Shown here one piece after another: positions 44,270 through 55,571 of a stretch of DNA of 64,000 bases. This stretch comes from Bolinopsis microptera (lineage: Eukaryota; Ctenophora; Tentaculata; Lobata; Bolinopsidae). The stretch lies in contig NC_087078.1 in the NCBI RefSeq assembly GCF_026151205.1, forward strand, positions 5,907,675-5,971,674, in the 5' to 3' direction. A program made the translations under genes and the position numbers. Every line of letters begins with the position of its first letter. Position 1 is the first letter of the stretch. A model generated the notes under the pieces. It saw only the letters and a list, made by a program, of their open reading frames with translations, searched no databases and was not told where the DNA came from.

Positions 44270-47200
44270 AAACCCACCTATCTCGATCCTAACGTTACGT
44301 GTGTTTGAGTTGCTTTTTTACATAGTTTCATTCATTGGACAGTACTCTCCTTTGGATGAAATGCTGGAATCGTGCCAGGTTTCAGACACAGCGATTCGAA
44401 TACATCTGCAACGGACTCCGTATTTACCATCTCCAATAAAAAGTGAGCATGATGACATACCAGCAGAATGTACGGAGTTTAAAGAACAAATTGACAGTTG
44501 CTATGAGGAAATTGTACACTGGAAAAAGAATATTTTTGAGCCCCCAACATGTAAGATAGGGAGGGAATTTGTAAAGGAATTATCTACGTGGCTTGAACAT
44601 TTTAATATAGGATCAGTTTATCAGTGTTCATCAATCAAAACATTTATTGTCCTTCCTGCTCTGCTTCTGCAAAAGCCATCCGCAAAAAGTAAAAAAGCTG
44701 AACATAAAGTCCTGTTGAAAAAACGGTTAGAATTATGGAGGCAGGGGAATATTTCTGCACTTATGAGGGAAGCAAGAACTATACAACGACAACTAGCGAG
44801 GAGCTCTCGGAAGCAAGAAAAGGATTGTGCGAGAAAATTTGCCAACCTCATGTTTGAAGGGAAAGTCAGCTCTGCGGTGCGCATGTTGTGTGATAACGAT
44901 AACAAAGGAATACTAGAAATGTCTACAGAGACTATGGACCAGCTATTGAAGAAGCATCCAGAACCAATGCCTATAGTGGAGAATAGTTTACTTTTTGGAC
45001 CGATCGAGGAAATAGAAGAATCGTTGTTTTATAATATAGACGAGACAATGGTATTTAGGGCGGCAAAATTTACTAACGGTTCTGCTGGACCATCACAAAC
45101 TGATGCTGATTTTTTTAGATTCATTTTGACGCATAAGAATTTTAAAGAAGAGGGAAAGAAACTGAGAGATGAGATTGCTAAGTTTGCAAGGTTGATCGCG
45201 TCAAAACCGTATAATCCTGATCTGTTGGACTCCTACGTTAACAGTAGACTCATCCCGCTTAACAAGTGCCCAGGGGTGAGGCCAATAGGAATAGGGGAAA
45301 CTTTTAGACGAATAGTGGGAAAATGTTTGAGTTGGGAATTGAAAACAGTGATCCAAGTTGCTGCTGGACCACTGCAGGTTTGTACAGGACTAAAAAGTGG
45401 ATCGGAAGCGGCAGTACATTACATGCGGGAGCAATTCGAAACAGAATCTGCAGAAGCAGTGATTTTAGTTGACGCCAGTAACGCTTTTAATTCTGTTAAC
45501 AGACAAGCTCTCTTACACAACGTGAGAGTACTATGCCCGGAGTTGAGCATGATTGCAATCAACATGTACCGGAAACCATGCCGGCTATTTGTTGGGGGAG
45601 CTGAAATCCCGAGTCGGGAGGGTACAACCCAGGGCGATAACCTGGCAATGTCGCTTTTTGCCATTGCAACTCTACCAGTACTACGGAAATTAGAAGATCA
45701 CGAAAAAGTGGCACAAGTATGGTTAGCAGATGACGCCACAGGAGTGGGTACTCTTCACGCACTTTTAGGATGGTGGAAAGATATCATTGAAGAAGGACTT
45801 AAGTATGGCTACTTCGTGAACCAGGAGAAATCTTGCTTAATCCTGAAAAATCCTGAACATTTACATACAGCTCAGGAAATATTTTCCGATTGCAATATAG
45901 ATATCAGAATAGATGGTCAAAGGCATTTAGGAGCTGTGCTGGGGACGCCTGAATTCAAGGATACCTACATTAACAACCTTGTAGTCGAGTGGAGTGATAT
46001 GCTAAAAAAGTTAGTACAGTTTGCCAAATCACAGCCTCAGGCAGCCTACGCTTGTTTTACGCACGGTGTCCGCCACAAATTTACATATTTTATGAGGACA
46101 CTAGATATCAGCTCTTATATGGGCCCTCTTGACAAAATAATCACTCATGAGCTTATTCCAACTATATTTGGTTGTCCAGTATTTCCTATACACCGAGAGC
46201 TTATGTCATTACCATTAAAGAACGGAGGTATGGGAATGCCACAGTTGGAGTATCTAGCGAAAAGAGAACATGCTGCATCGCTTTTGGTAACCCGGGGACT
46301 GGTAAATTCCATGAAAGGAAAATCTCTTGCTACAACTGACACGGAATCGAGAGATGAGCTTCAAGATATGTTAAAACAGCGTGTTTTGGAATATAAAGAA
46401 CAACAAGAGGAGATACTTAAAAAGGTTGACAAGAAGACTGCAAGGATTTTGGAGCAGATTAGCGAACCAGGGAGCTCAAATTGGCTCTCATGTCTACCAC
46501 TAAGAAAACATGGTTTCGTTCTAAATAAATCTGAATTTAGGGATTCTATCAGATTGCGATACAACTTAGATCTGGATCGTTTACCTTCACACTGTCCATG
46601 TGGAAAAAAGTTTGATGTGAACCATTCTCTAAATTGCCATCTTGGTGGCTACATCATTATCAGACACAACGAAATTAGGGATTTTTTAGGAGGCTTGTTG
46701 AAGACGGTTTGCTCGGACGTGGAAGTTGAACCTCAGCTTCAAGAACTAGAAGGAGAGCAGTTCACGAGGTCTTCGACACTTACGGGTGACCAGGCGAGAC
46801 CGGATATAAAAGCTCGTGGTTTCTATAGGGCAGGCCAAGTGGCTTTTTTCGATGTTAAGGTAATTAATCCTAATTCTAATTCCTACCTTCAACATTCGAC
46901 AAAGAAAGTCATGGAGAATGCCGAGAAACAGAAATCCAGATGTTACAACGAAAGGATTTTAAATGTAGAGCACGGATCATTTGCTCCATTAATCTACTCA
47001 GTGACGGGTGGCATGGGACCGCAGGCTAAGACGTTCGAGAAACTACTATGCAATAAACTTGCATATAAACAAAAACAGAATTACAACGATATTATTAATT
47101 ATTATCGGTGTAAGTTATCTTTTTTAATTAGAAAAATGATTTTATTATGTATAAGAGGATCTAGAAAAACCTTAAATAGAACTGTAGAATTATCTAACAT

Positions 47201-47350
47201 GGATGATTTAGAATTTAACTCTTTCGAATCGAAAGTTAATTAATTTTTTCAGTCCCATGGACTGGTTTTTATTTTTGACAATGATGATATTCATTATATA
47301 TAACCTGTAATACTATTCTGTATATATCTAATTTCGTTTTCCAAAAAAAA
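44270..47350 (+). mobile_element. RLE-type LINE, inserted with 15-bp TSD
   Basis: Flanked by the direct repeat AACTTCAATAGTAAA (44255-44269 and 47351-47365) and ending in a poly(A) of about 8, so it is a target-primed non-LTR insertion. About 90 bp precede the first Met, one ORF fills most of the element, and the 3' UTR is about 107 bp. The very short 5' part may mean modest 5' truncation. Confidence 0.88.
44361..47243 (+). CDS. Reverse transcriptase with C-terminal RLE endonuclease
   Basis: An intact frame of 960 codons from the first Met inside the element (the frame continues upstream into host repeat, which is fortuitous). RT motifs in order: SRLIPLNKCPGVRPIGIGET, ILVDASNAFNSVNRQALLH (catalytic Asp), SREGTTQGDNLAMSLFAIAT, VWLADDATG (the xxDD box as LADD), GYFVNQEKSCLI and HLGAVLGT. 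The C-terminus has a zinc motif CPCG...HSLNCH and a restriction-like nuclease core RPDIKARG...AFFDVKVINP, followed by EHGSFAPLIYSVTGGMGPQA. The fusion is typical of R2/NeSL-related elements that nick DNA with an RLE. The close sequence pattern is common in cnidarian and sponge repeats. All visible catalytic residues are kept, so it may be active. Confidence 0.85.
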   Translation: MLESCQVSDTAIRIHLQRTPYLPSPIKSEHDDIPAECTEFKEQIDSCYEEIVHWKKNIFEPPTCKIGREFVKELSTWLEHFNIGSVYQCSSIKTFIVLPALLLQKPSAKSKKAEHKVLLKKRLELWRQGNISALMREARTIQRQLARSSRKQEKDCARKFANLMFEGKVSSAVRMLCDNDNKGILEMSTETMDQLLKKHPEPMPIVENSLLFGPIEEIEESLFYNIDETMVFRAAKFTNGSAGPSQTDADFFRFILTHKNFKEEGKKLRDEIAKFARLIASKPYNPDLLDSYVNSRLIPLNKCPGVRPIGIGETFRRIVGKCLSWELKTVIQVAAGPLQVCTGLKSGSEAAVHYMREQFETESAEAVILVDASNAFNSVNRQALLHNVRVLCPELSMIAINMYRKPCRLFVGGAEIPSREGTTQGDNLAMSLFAIATLPVLRKLEDHEKVAQVWLADDATGVGTLHALLGWWKDIIEEGLKYGYFVNQEKSCLILKNPEHLHTAQEIFSDCNIDIRIDGQRHLGAVLGTPEFKDTYINNLVVEWSDMLKKLVQFAKSQPQAAYACFTHGVRHKFTYFMRTLDISSYMGPLDKIITHELIPTIFGCPVFPIHRELMSLPLKNGGMGMPQLEYLAKREHAASLLVTRGLVNSMKGKSLATTDTESRDELQDMLKQRVLEYKEQQEEILKKVDKKTARILEQISEPGSSNWLSCLPLRKHGFVLNKSEFRDSIRLRYNLDLDRLPSHCPCGKKFDVNHSLNCHLGGYIIIRHNEIRDFLGGLLKTVCSDVEVEPQLQELEGEQFTRSSTLTGDQARPDIKARGFYRAGQVAFFDVKVINPNSNSYLQHSTKKVMENAEKQKSRCYNERILNVEHGSFAPLIYSVTGGMGPQAKTFEKLLCNKLAYKQKQNYNDIINYYRCKLSFLIRKMILLCIRGSRKTLNRTVELSNMDDLEFNSFESKVN

Positions 47351-47590
47351 AACTTCAATAGTAAATATCTTTATGAAGGAGCAAGGTAGGAAAATTTTCC
47401 GGTAGATTTTCGGAATGCTTGAACAATTATCTAAGGTGAAAATGTCCTCAGATTTTGAATAAAATTACTCCTTGATGGTGTAAAATCGATTTGAAAAGTT
47501 CTTACTTTGTCAAAAATCAAGTTTTAAAAACACTTAATTTGATGACGTCATCAAGTGATGATGATGACGTTAAATTATTTTTCAATACAA

Positions 47591-47901
47591 TCTTACTATA
47601 TATAAAGCGAGACGATATATATATATATCTGTGCCATTTTACTGACACCACGGCATCAACTTTAATGCGACTTTCCGCAAAAACCGTAAAAGATATACAA
47701 CTGAAACTTTTTTGACTGGGTCAAATGCTTTTATGCTTTTCAAATCAGCATGAAAAAATAAAAAATTGGCCAAGGAATAGGAGTTTTAGAGCCCAAAATT
47801 TGGACCCCCAAGTGGTGTCAAAAACGCGAATTAAATAGGTAATAATTATTTTAGTCTCTTGAGTCTTGACACCATTTTAGGGTTATACGGGTTCCTGCTA
47901 G
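47591..47901 (+). mobile_element. Non-autonomous Helitron, 311 bp
   Basis: Starts TCTTACTATATATAAAGCGA and ends GGGTTCCTGCTAG, inserted exactly between A and T of a site seen empty in other repeat copies (CAATACAA|TGTAAAC). TC...CTAG ends, the A/T target and the lack of a target duplication are Helitron hallmarks. No RepHel gene. The 3' hairpin is weak. Confidence 0.8.
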
Positions 47902-48466
47902 TGTAAACTAAAGCTTAAACGATTATCTTTAAAACCTGTGGTTCGAGATGACTGTATCGTTTATACTTATGAATCTACGGACACTTAAATGTAGGCTACA
48001 ATTTACTGCCAAAGCGTCTATATATATATATATATATATATACTTCACGACAATCTGTTGTAAAACAGGGGTTCCAGAAAACCCACTTCCCGATACTGCT
48101 GAAACATGAAAAAATTTTTACAGTCGATTTGGACGAGGTCTAGACGCCCTGCAAAGTTTCAGATCTCTAACTTAATTTTAACATGGTTTTTAAGGCACCT
48201 GAATATGGCGATTTTGGGTTTTTTACCTAATTTCGTATAACATGCTGGCGCGTATTTTGCGCAAATTTCTTAAGAACCTCCACATAACTATTTCTTATTC
48301 CTGTCATCTTTAACATTGAATTAGAATGTTTTGAACTTAAATATACCTGCTGAACTACTTTCGATGAGTCTTAATGCCTGGAAAACAATAAAGGGGATAT
48401 AATAGTATAGGGGGTAAATAGTGTTGTGAATATAAGGGCAACGGTTATGCTTGCCAGCATTGTGAT
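47902..48466 (+). repeat. Hairpin repeat copy 5, end with module B1
   Basis: The last of the body and a TA microsatellite (48020-48041), then module B1 to CAGCATTGTGAT at 48466. Confidence 0.8.
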
Positions 48467-48469
48467 ATA

Positions 48470-49985
48470 TATATAAATTAATTGTGGGTGGCGTCGTCTG
48501 CTTACAGTGCTCAATCGGCAAGCCGAGAGCTAGATACAAAATGAAACGACCGGTTGAGTCAGACAAATGTTTCAATCATGATACAAAACCATGATATCAT
48601 CAGTGACATATTATTATGTCATATATTGTTATACATAGACATATTGTTATATTATTATAGTATTGTAGACGATGCTTTCAACAAATTTAGTGATATAACC
48701 AATAGGAAAAACTTGTATGCCCCTAAAAATAAGGATGAGACGACTACTTGTCTAATACCCATGGTGATGGATCAGAATCCAGCACTTCCCAACATGGGGA
48801 ACATTATTCACAAGTATAAGCACCTTCTTAATCTCGATCCAGCCTTGAAGAAGCTAGTACGTGCTGACAGTGTATTTGTAAGTCACCGAAAGAATCAAAC
48901 TATCGGTGGCATGCTTGTACACAATAAGTATCGTGCTAGTGGAACTGTAAGCAGTGATAGAGATGGAGAAGCCACTGCTAGTCAATTTCTTCAACCAGAC
49001 GCTGCAATATTGCCGGCTGTTCGGGAGGCTGACAACGCAGGGTGCCATGCCTGTGGAAAATGCTATATTTGTAAGCAAAGTTTCCTGTCCCCTTGTTCCA
49101 AATTTAGTAGTCACCATTCTAAACAAGTTTTCCCTATTACTAAATATATAACTTGTCAGAGTAATAACCTTATTTATTTAATGGAGTGTAGAACTTGTAA
49201 ACCATCGTATGTAGGATATACTACTTCTAATCTCCCTAAGAGATTTTCTAATCATAAGAGCCACATTAAGAAAGGTATCAGAAGTTGTAAGTTAGTAAAT
49301 CACTTTTTAGATATTGATCATGATTTAGATTTTAGTTCAGTAGCCTTATATAACTCTTCACTTAGTACGCACCTTTCTGTTATTATAGTGGACGCTCTTG
49401 AATTTAAACCTGAAATAAGTCAAGCAGATAGGGAAAAGGCCATGGAAGCTAGAGAGGGGTTCTACCAGACCCAATTGAAAACCCTTGAGCGTTATGGGGG
49501 TATGAACACCCTCGATAGTAACCACATCCTTTTTAAATCCGCTGGAGCTTAGTGTTTAGTTTATTTATTTTATTTGACATGATCTCAGCCTATTAACCCG
49601 TGTTTAGTTTACAATATTGCTATCAGAGACGTGTTATATTCATTACTATTTATATATTTTTACTGCTTGATTCAGAGAAATCTAGCTTTTTCCGAGAAAC
49701 TAATCTTTAATAGATTAGATAAAATGTACGCAGCCATTCTTTTCTTTTGATTATTAATCAGTATATTTTAGTTTTGTACCGTTTTAAGTCACATAGTTTT
49801 GTACGTCTTCCTAAGACTTGTTTTCCTTTCCTAGTTTGTAAGTTATTTTAAAGATTTGTGAATATTCCAGTTGCTTTTAGAACAATTTTATCTCAGATAA
49901 CGATGTTTAATAAAATGATGCAAAGACTTATTTCGAAGATCTAATCAACACCGACTTTTAATGTGTAGGAGTACAGCTACAAAAT
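48470..49985 (+). mobile_element. Penelope-like element, 5'-truncated
   Basis: Lies between two module B1 copies inside their TA microsatellite. Holds a GIY-YIG endonuclease ORF and a 3' UTR with AATAAA near 49909. The reverse transcriptase is missing. Confidence 0.7.
48662..49552 (+). pseudogene. PLE C-terminus with GIY-YIG endonuclease
   Basis: An open frame ending in TAG at 49550-49552. It contains a Cys cluster (CHACGKCYICK), then the nuclease: NNLIYLMECRTCKPSYVGYT (the GIY-YIG block), TSNLPKRFSNHKSHIKKGI with the conserved Arg and His, LVNHFLDIDHD, and a Glu in DREKAMEAREGFYQTQLKTL. This is the C-terminal half of Penelope-like proteins. No RT motif lies upstream, so the copy is 5'-truncated and cannot move by itself. 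The frame continues upstream to 48554, but those AT-rich codons look fortuitous. Confidence 0.75.
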
Positions 49986-49997
49986 ATATATATATAT

Positions 49998-50422
49998 ACT
50001 TCACGACAATCTGTTGTAAAACAGGGGTTCCAGAAAACTCACTTCCCGATACTCCTGAAACATGAAATTTTTTTTACAGTCGATTTGGACAAGGTCTAGA
50101 CGCCCTGCAAAGTTTCATATCTCTAACTCAATTTTAACATGGTTTTTAAGGCACCTGAATATGGCGATTTTGGGTTTTTTACCTAATTTCGTATAACATG
50201 CTGGCGCGTATTTTGCGCAAATTTCTTAAGAACCTCCACATAACTATTTCTTATTCCTGTCATCTTTAACATTGAATTAGAATGTTTTGAACTTAAATAT
50301 GCCTGCTGAACTACTTTCGATGAGTCTTAATGCCTGGAAAACAATAAAGGGGATATACTAGTATAGGGGGTAAATAGTATTGTGAATATAAGGGCGACGG
50401 TAATGCTTGCCAGCATTGTGAT
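49998..50422 (+). repeat. Module B1 copy
   Basis: Starts CTTCACGACAATCTG after a TA run and ends CAGCATTGTGAT; very close to the B1 copies ending at 32568 and 48466. Confidence 0.8.
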
Positions 50423-50530
50423 TTAGTTGGCCTTGATTTCACGGCTCACGCCGGCGTACGCCGCCGCCGCCGGTGTAATTTTAGTGAAACGCCGCCGCCG
50501 ATCGATTTAGCCACGGCGGACAAGCCTGGC
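50423..50530. mobile_element. GC-rich MITE-like sequence, copy 2
   Basis: CCGCCGCCGCCGG and GCCGCCGCCG words ending GGCGGACAAGCCTGG. It replaces the first 40 bp or so of the head of copy 6. Related inversely to 37022-37140. Confidence 0.45.
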
Positions 50531-52026
50531 CAGTGTCTATCTTTCCCAAACAAAAGGAAATGATATTAATTTGATTGACCGTTCTCAAATGCAAAATGAT
50601 ACCGAGAATGAAATCGGTCGCTCGCTTTTCCCATTCATTCACGGCTTACGAATTGTAATAAGTTTCGATTGATTACATCAATCAGATGCTGTAAAAATCT
50701 CTTTGGGTTGCGTTCGGGTCGATACTTAGTATTTCGGGGTAAGGGTGGTAGTTATAACTTATTGAATTAGCTGAAGTTTCTTGAATCTTTATTGCCGAGT
50801 ACAGCTGCACCTTTGGGTAGTTCTTCTTAATATATTACAATTGTAAATGAATGGGAAAAGCGAGCGACCGATTTCATTCTCGGTATCATTTTGCATTTGA
50901 GAACGGTCAATCAAATTAATATCATTTCCTTTTGTTTGGGAAAGAGAGACACTGGCAGCGGTCCACTCTACCCATGATTATGGGTTTTGGTAAAATATCA
51001 TCTCTTTTTGATTATAATGTCAGGGTACTTTATAAAGTCGAAATATAAACTGATATCTTCATTAATAAGGAGGAAGTTTCAACGATTTCGAAATTTTTCC
51101 TTTAAAAACATTTCCTTGTGTTTAGGTAAGCATATCGGTCGATCACTGACTGAATATGCCACTTAATACTCATCCAAGTTGGCATTAAATTCATACATAA
51201 TGACATTAAACTGTCGTGGCAAAGCAGAATTTGTTGGAAATCACGAATGAGCAAAATTCTCACCTTTCGCACGTGCAAACTTTGAGCGGACGTTGCGTGC
51301 GCATCCAATATTGAATCACCGTAAATTTTTGCATGATGGTGTTTTATATATAGTTTGATAAGCATAAAAAGTTTCAAAGTATTTCAAGAAGAACTGTAAT
51401 CACAACGGCACTCCAAAGTTGACGGAAATTGGTGAAAACAGCAATTTTCAGTGATTTTAGCAATTTTCTATTAATTTGGGCGTGGCCCCACGTGTGCAAC
51501 TTTTCGATTTTCAACTTTAAAACTAGCCTATGACACAATTAAGACCTTTAGGAAGCAAAATTGAGCTCCACAACCCAAGGGATGGTGCAACACCAGAGAA
51601 TACTAGAACGTAAAATTAGCGTTTTTATAAAATTATTCTTTAAAAAAGCACTAACTTCAATAGCGAATATCTTTATGAAGGAGCAAGCTAGAAAAACTTT
51701 CCGGTAGATTTTCAGAATGCCTAAACAATTATCTAACTTCAATATGCCCTCAAATTTTGAATAAAATTACTCCTTAATGGCGTAAAATCGATTTGAAAAA
51801 TGATTACTTTGTGAAAAATCAAGTTTTATAAATGGTTAACTTGATGACGTCATCAAGTGGTGATAATGACGTTGAATTACTTTTTAACATAATGTAAACT
51901 AAAGTCTAAACAATTACCTTCAAGACCTGTGGTCCGAAATGGCTGTATCTTTAAAGCTTCTGAATCTACAGACACCTAAATATAGCCTATAATTGACTGG
52001 CAAAGCGTCTATCCCTGAATGTATGT
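50531..52026 (+). repeat. Hairpin repeat copy 6 (A2), head truncated
   Basis: The head, with the enlarged loop, lacks its first segment but keeps the right arm to 50995. TGACGTCA at 51845-51852. Interrupted at ATGTATGT by an RTE element; module B2 resumes at 56446. Confidence 0.8.
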
Positions 52027-52126
52027 TATTATATATATTATATAACTTTATTCAAATCAAAAATAGAACATAAAGAACATCTTGATGACCTGATAAGTCA
52101 CCAAGATAAAAATAACACAGAATAAA

Positions 52127-54374
52127 CTAAATCATGCTTAACTCTCTCCATGCTTTTCTATCTGTTGCAAAAAGTCTTAAATGGTATAAATCGTCTGTAT
52201 TTACAAGTCTAAAGTTTCTGTCACTTAAATCGTTCAAAATAGTTTTTAACAAGTTTGACTGGTGTCGTCCGAATCTACCTCTCATCAAACTCTGACTCTC
52301 TACAGCAAAATGTAAGGCAAGCTGGGCAGGTGAATTATTATCACTGCGGAGGATGTGACCGAGCATTCTCCACCGTGCACGAGCAACACGCTCACTTAGT
52401 GGAACAACTTCGCAGCGTTTGTATAGAGTCACATTTCGTATGACATTAGGGTAGGTCATGCCGATGATCGTACGGAGATGATTCCTGTGGCAGACATCAA
52501 GTTTCTGAAGGAGTTGTTTAGATGTTGCCCAACTGTTGCAATTATACATCAGTATTGAAACAACTTGTGCTTCATATATCTTGAGTCGAATCTTCAAGGG
52601 TATACGTCTACCTTGTTCCCAGACTTTTTTGTAGTTCTGAAAAGCAATGTTAGTAAGTATACATCGTCTCTTGACATCTTCGATGCTACACAACTTAGAG
52701 CCTAAAGAGATAGATGACCTCCAAGGTTCTCTACCTCTGAGTGTCTCTCCTTTGTTATCAACCTCGTTCTTGCCGGCCAGATAGAAGTGGGTGAACTCGG
52801 TTTTTGACTCATTGACAAAAAGATTCCACTCTTCCAATATCTCTTTACATATTGGCAACAAAGACTCCAAATTGCTTTTATCCTCATCAGTAAAATCAAC
52901 ATCATCTGCGTACTCCCACTCGAGGGGTAGCAGATTCTCAGCTATGGGAGGGTTAGGTCTTAGATAGGACATAACAGCACGCAGGTGGTAAAGTGCTGCT
53001 GCCAGATATAGAGTGAACAAGTTTCCAGACAAACTGTCGCCTTGAAAAGCTCCAATCGTGACAATAAACTCTCCCGATATTGTTGAGTTCACTTTGATCT
53101 TCAGTTTAGTATTTGCGAGCAAATACCTTACCAGTCGAATGTCGTCCTCACTACAACCAGCATCAGCTAAAATGTCAAGTAATACCGACCTCTTTATGGT
53201 ATCAAAAGCAGAGGACATGTCAATGCCCATCTTATGAAGAGACCAGCGTTTTTCCTTGACAACTGACACTAGTATTCGCTGGGTCCAAACAATATTTGCA
53301 CAACTATGGCCAGGTTTATAGGCATTCTGCCAAGGACCAGTGTACTGAGATACTTGCCTTTGGATGCGCTTTAAGACTATCATGGACAATATCTTTCTAG
53401 TACCGTTTAGTAGGCAAAGTGGGCGCAAACTCTTAGGGGGGCCTAGTGGCTTTCCAGGTTTTTGGAGCGGAGTAAGGTATCCCTCTGTGAAAGAAGGTAC
53501 ATGTTCATGGAGCTCAAAGGATCGATTAGTAAGTTGTGCAAATGTGGAAAAAAAGATTTCAGGAGAGTGTTTAAGAAATTCGTTTGGGATCCCATCTGGT
53601 CCAACAGCTTTACCATTCTTGAGTTTCTTGGCCGCAAGCTCAACTTCAAACGCTGTAATGGGGTTTTGAAGTGGCCTAGGGTTACCTGTGAACGGTTCTA
53701 GTGGTGGTTCACTGTCAGGTCCAGTGTAGTGTTTTTCGAAGTACTGGCGAATGATTTCAGCCTTGTCTCGTTCATTATCTACCAGTTGGTTGTCAGTGTT
53801 GAAAACAGACACAGAGCCTGCACCCGTTTTCTGTTTGCCTGATAGTTGACGAGCAGCTTCAAACATTCTCCGTCCTTCGTCTATGGTGGCTATAGAGTCA
53901 GCTAGGCTGTTTGCTAACTCAACTCTCAATGTTTTCAACCGTTTAGTAATGTCGTTTGAGAGCCTGTTAATTTTAGCTCTGAGAGCTGTCCTGTCTCTGT
54001 ATTCGTTGTTGTTCAGTTGTTGTAAAAGTTGTTTCCTTTCTTCAGACATGCTAACAACTTGACTGTCAGAGGAATGATTCCTCTTTCGCTGTGGCTCGCG
54101 AAAACCCACAGTGGAAACAGCAGCTTCTTTAACTTCACCAAAAAGCATATCAAATTGCTGTTCCGTGTTGTTGGAGATAAAGTCAGGATCTGATACAGTT
54201 TGCTCAAGTTTCTGACGAAGTTCTTGCTGATATTGTTGTTGAGCTTGTTTGCTTCCAATCAAGGTTGTTGTGTTATAAGTCTTTTGAAATGCACTGCTCT
54301 CCTTGCACAACTTGAAGCGCTGCGAAAAATCTGCCTTGGCAACAACAAGTTTGTGGTCACTGCGGTGCTTTGTA
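52127..54374 (-). pseudogene. RTE reverse transcriptase part
   Basis: About 749 codons, uninterrupted. It starts with the last endonuclease motif (HRSDHKLVVAK) just after the LTR. RT blocks: KNGKAVGPDGIPNEFL, LTPLQKPGKPLGPPKSLRPL, GIDMSSAFDTIKRSVLLDIL, GAFQGDSLSGNLFTLYLAAA, EWEYADDVDFTDED (catalytic YADD), FVNESKTEFTHFYL and LGSKLCSIEDVKRR. The C-terminal region (ILMYNCNSWAT ... RARWRMLGHILR) is typical of RTE/BovB-like proteins. The domain itself is intact; only the LTR separates it from its endonuclease, so the copy is dead as a whole. Confidence 0.85.
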
Positions 54375-54379
54375 CCTGC

Positions 54380-55571
54380 TGTAGGAACCTCCCGTGGGAG
54401 TAACTACTAACTAGTCACTAGGTCTACGCAATTTATAGGGCTCCATCCTATAAGAACCAGTATAGGATCTAACTACGCCTGGTATATAGTACTGACTACA
54501 AGTCTTAATAACTTGCGGTCTAACTACTAGTAGCTAGAGCGCTCTAATGATGACTAGCTTGAGGGTCTTCGGGATCGATAGTCTCCACCAGTATGGTGTT
54601 ACTCTAATTCGCCAAGAACTTGTATCCTCCTGAAACTGTACGAGTTAAGCTTGTGATTAAATACGACTTTCTGTGTCAAGGACTCAAATTTACTTGCGGC
54701 ACTGCACACTTTTAGTAATTGTAGCGACTCAACTTTCAATCATAGTCTCGGAGACTTGCAATATAGCAGTTTTAGCAGTGGTAGTGTAAGCGATTAAAGA
54801 CAGTATATGAAAAGACCAGCAGAACATCTGGTCATCAAGGTAAGTAGTATCAAGTATCATAGTATAGTACAATAAAATATAGTATCGACCGAGCTAACCG
54901 ACCTTAGGATGAGTAGGAGGGGTGGACAGTTGAAGAGTTGGTTCTCTAATCTGCATATCGCCACCGCAGCTTAAAGAGTCGACTTTCCTCAACAAGTCCG
55001 GAGATGAGTCTGATCGCTGGCCGGAGATGAGTCTGATCATCTTCAGTCGCACGGAGGCAGAATCAGGGCGTCATCTTAGGGATAAGGGCAGGAACAGAGT
55101 AGAAGTGAAGAGATCCAGAGGGTCAGTGTCGGAACGATCGGAGGCCGAGTGACCAACTCGAAGTTGGAATAATGGAACTGAGTAGAAGTGGGGAGAAGTC
55201 CGGGTCGTCATCTCGGATAGTCTCCCAGGTTCTGGTAATTACCGTTTAAACTCAGAGGTCCGATAATTGGTCGTATCAGCTCGGTTTATCTCGTCCTTTC
55301 CTGGTGCACTGAGATATGAGATTTCGCCGTCAGGACACCGGTTCGGGGGCTCCGTGATTGGTTGCTATTCGTACGGTTGCCACGGTGATTGGCGCGCTCC
55401 ACAAGTTGATGGAAGCCTTGTTACTGCAACTCTTAATGAGCCTTCATTCGCTCCTAGAGATGTCCCGTCCGGTCCATCACGGTATGAACTAGGTATGAAG
55501 TGTAAGTGTCAACTCCCGGTGCTCAGTTATTAACTGAGCGACAAAAAGAATAGGGGGCCGAGGTTCTTACA
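54380..55571. mobile_element. Solo LTR B (1,192 bp) inside RTE ORF
   Basis: Starts TGTAGGAACCTCCC, ends CCGAGGTTCTTACA. 5-bp duplication CCTGC at 54375-54379 and 55572-55576. Excision of the LTR plus one CCTGC rejoins RSYAG to TKHRSDHKLVV in frame. Shares with LTR A the end sequences, an AGAGCGCTC word and an ATCAAGGTAA word, so both are probably members of one diverged family. Frames inside are not genes. Confidence 0.85.

Noticed and set aside
44163-44360. Upstream 66 codons of the RLE-LINE frame, including the Met at 44163
   Set aside because: They lie in module A sequence and the element's first bases; the target duplication places the element start at 44270.
55267-55533. 88-codon plus-strand ORF inside solo LTR B
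   Set aside because: LTR sequence is non-coding and no similarity to known accessory genes is visible.
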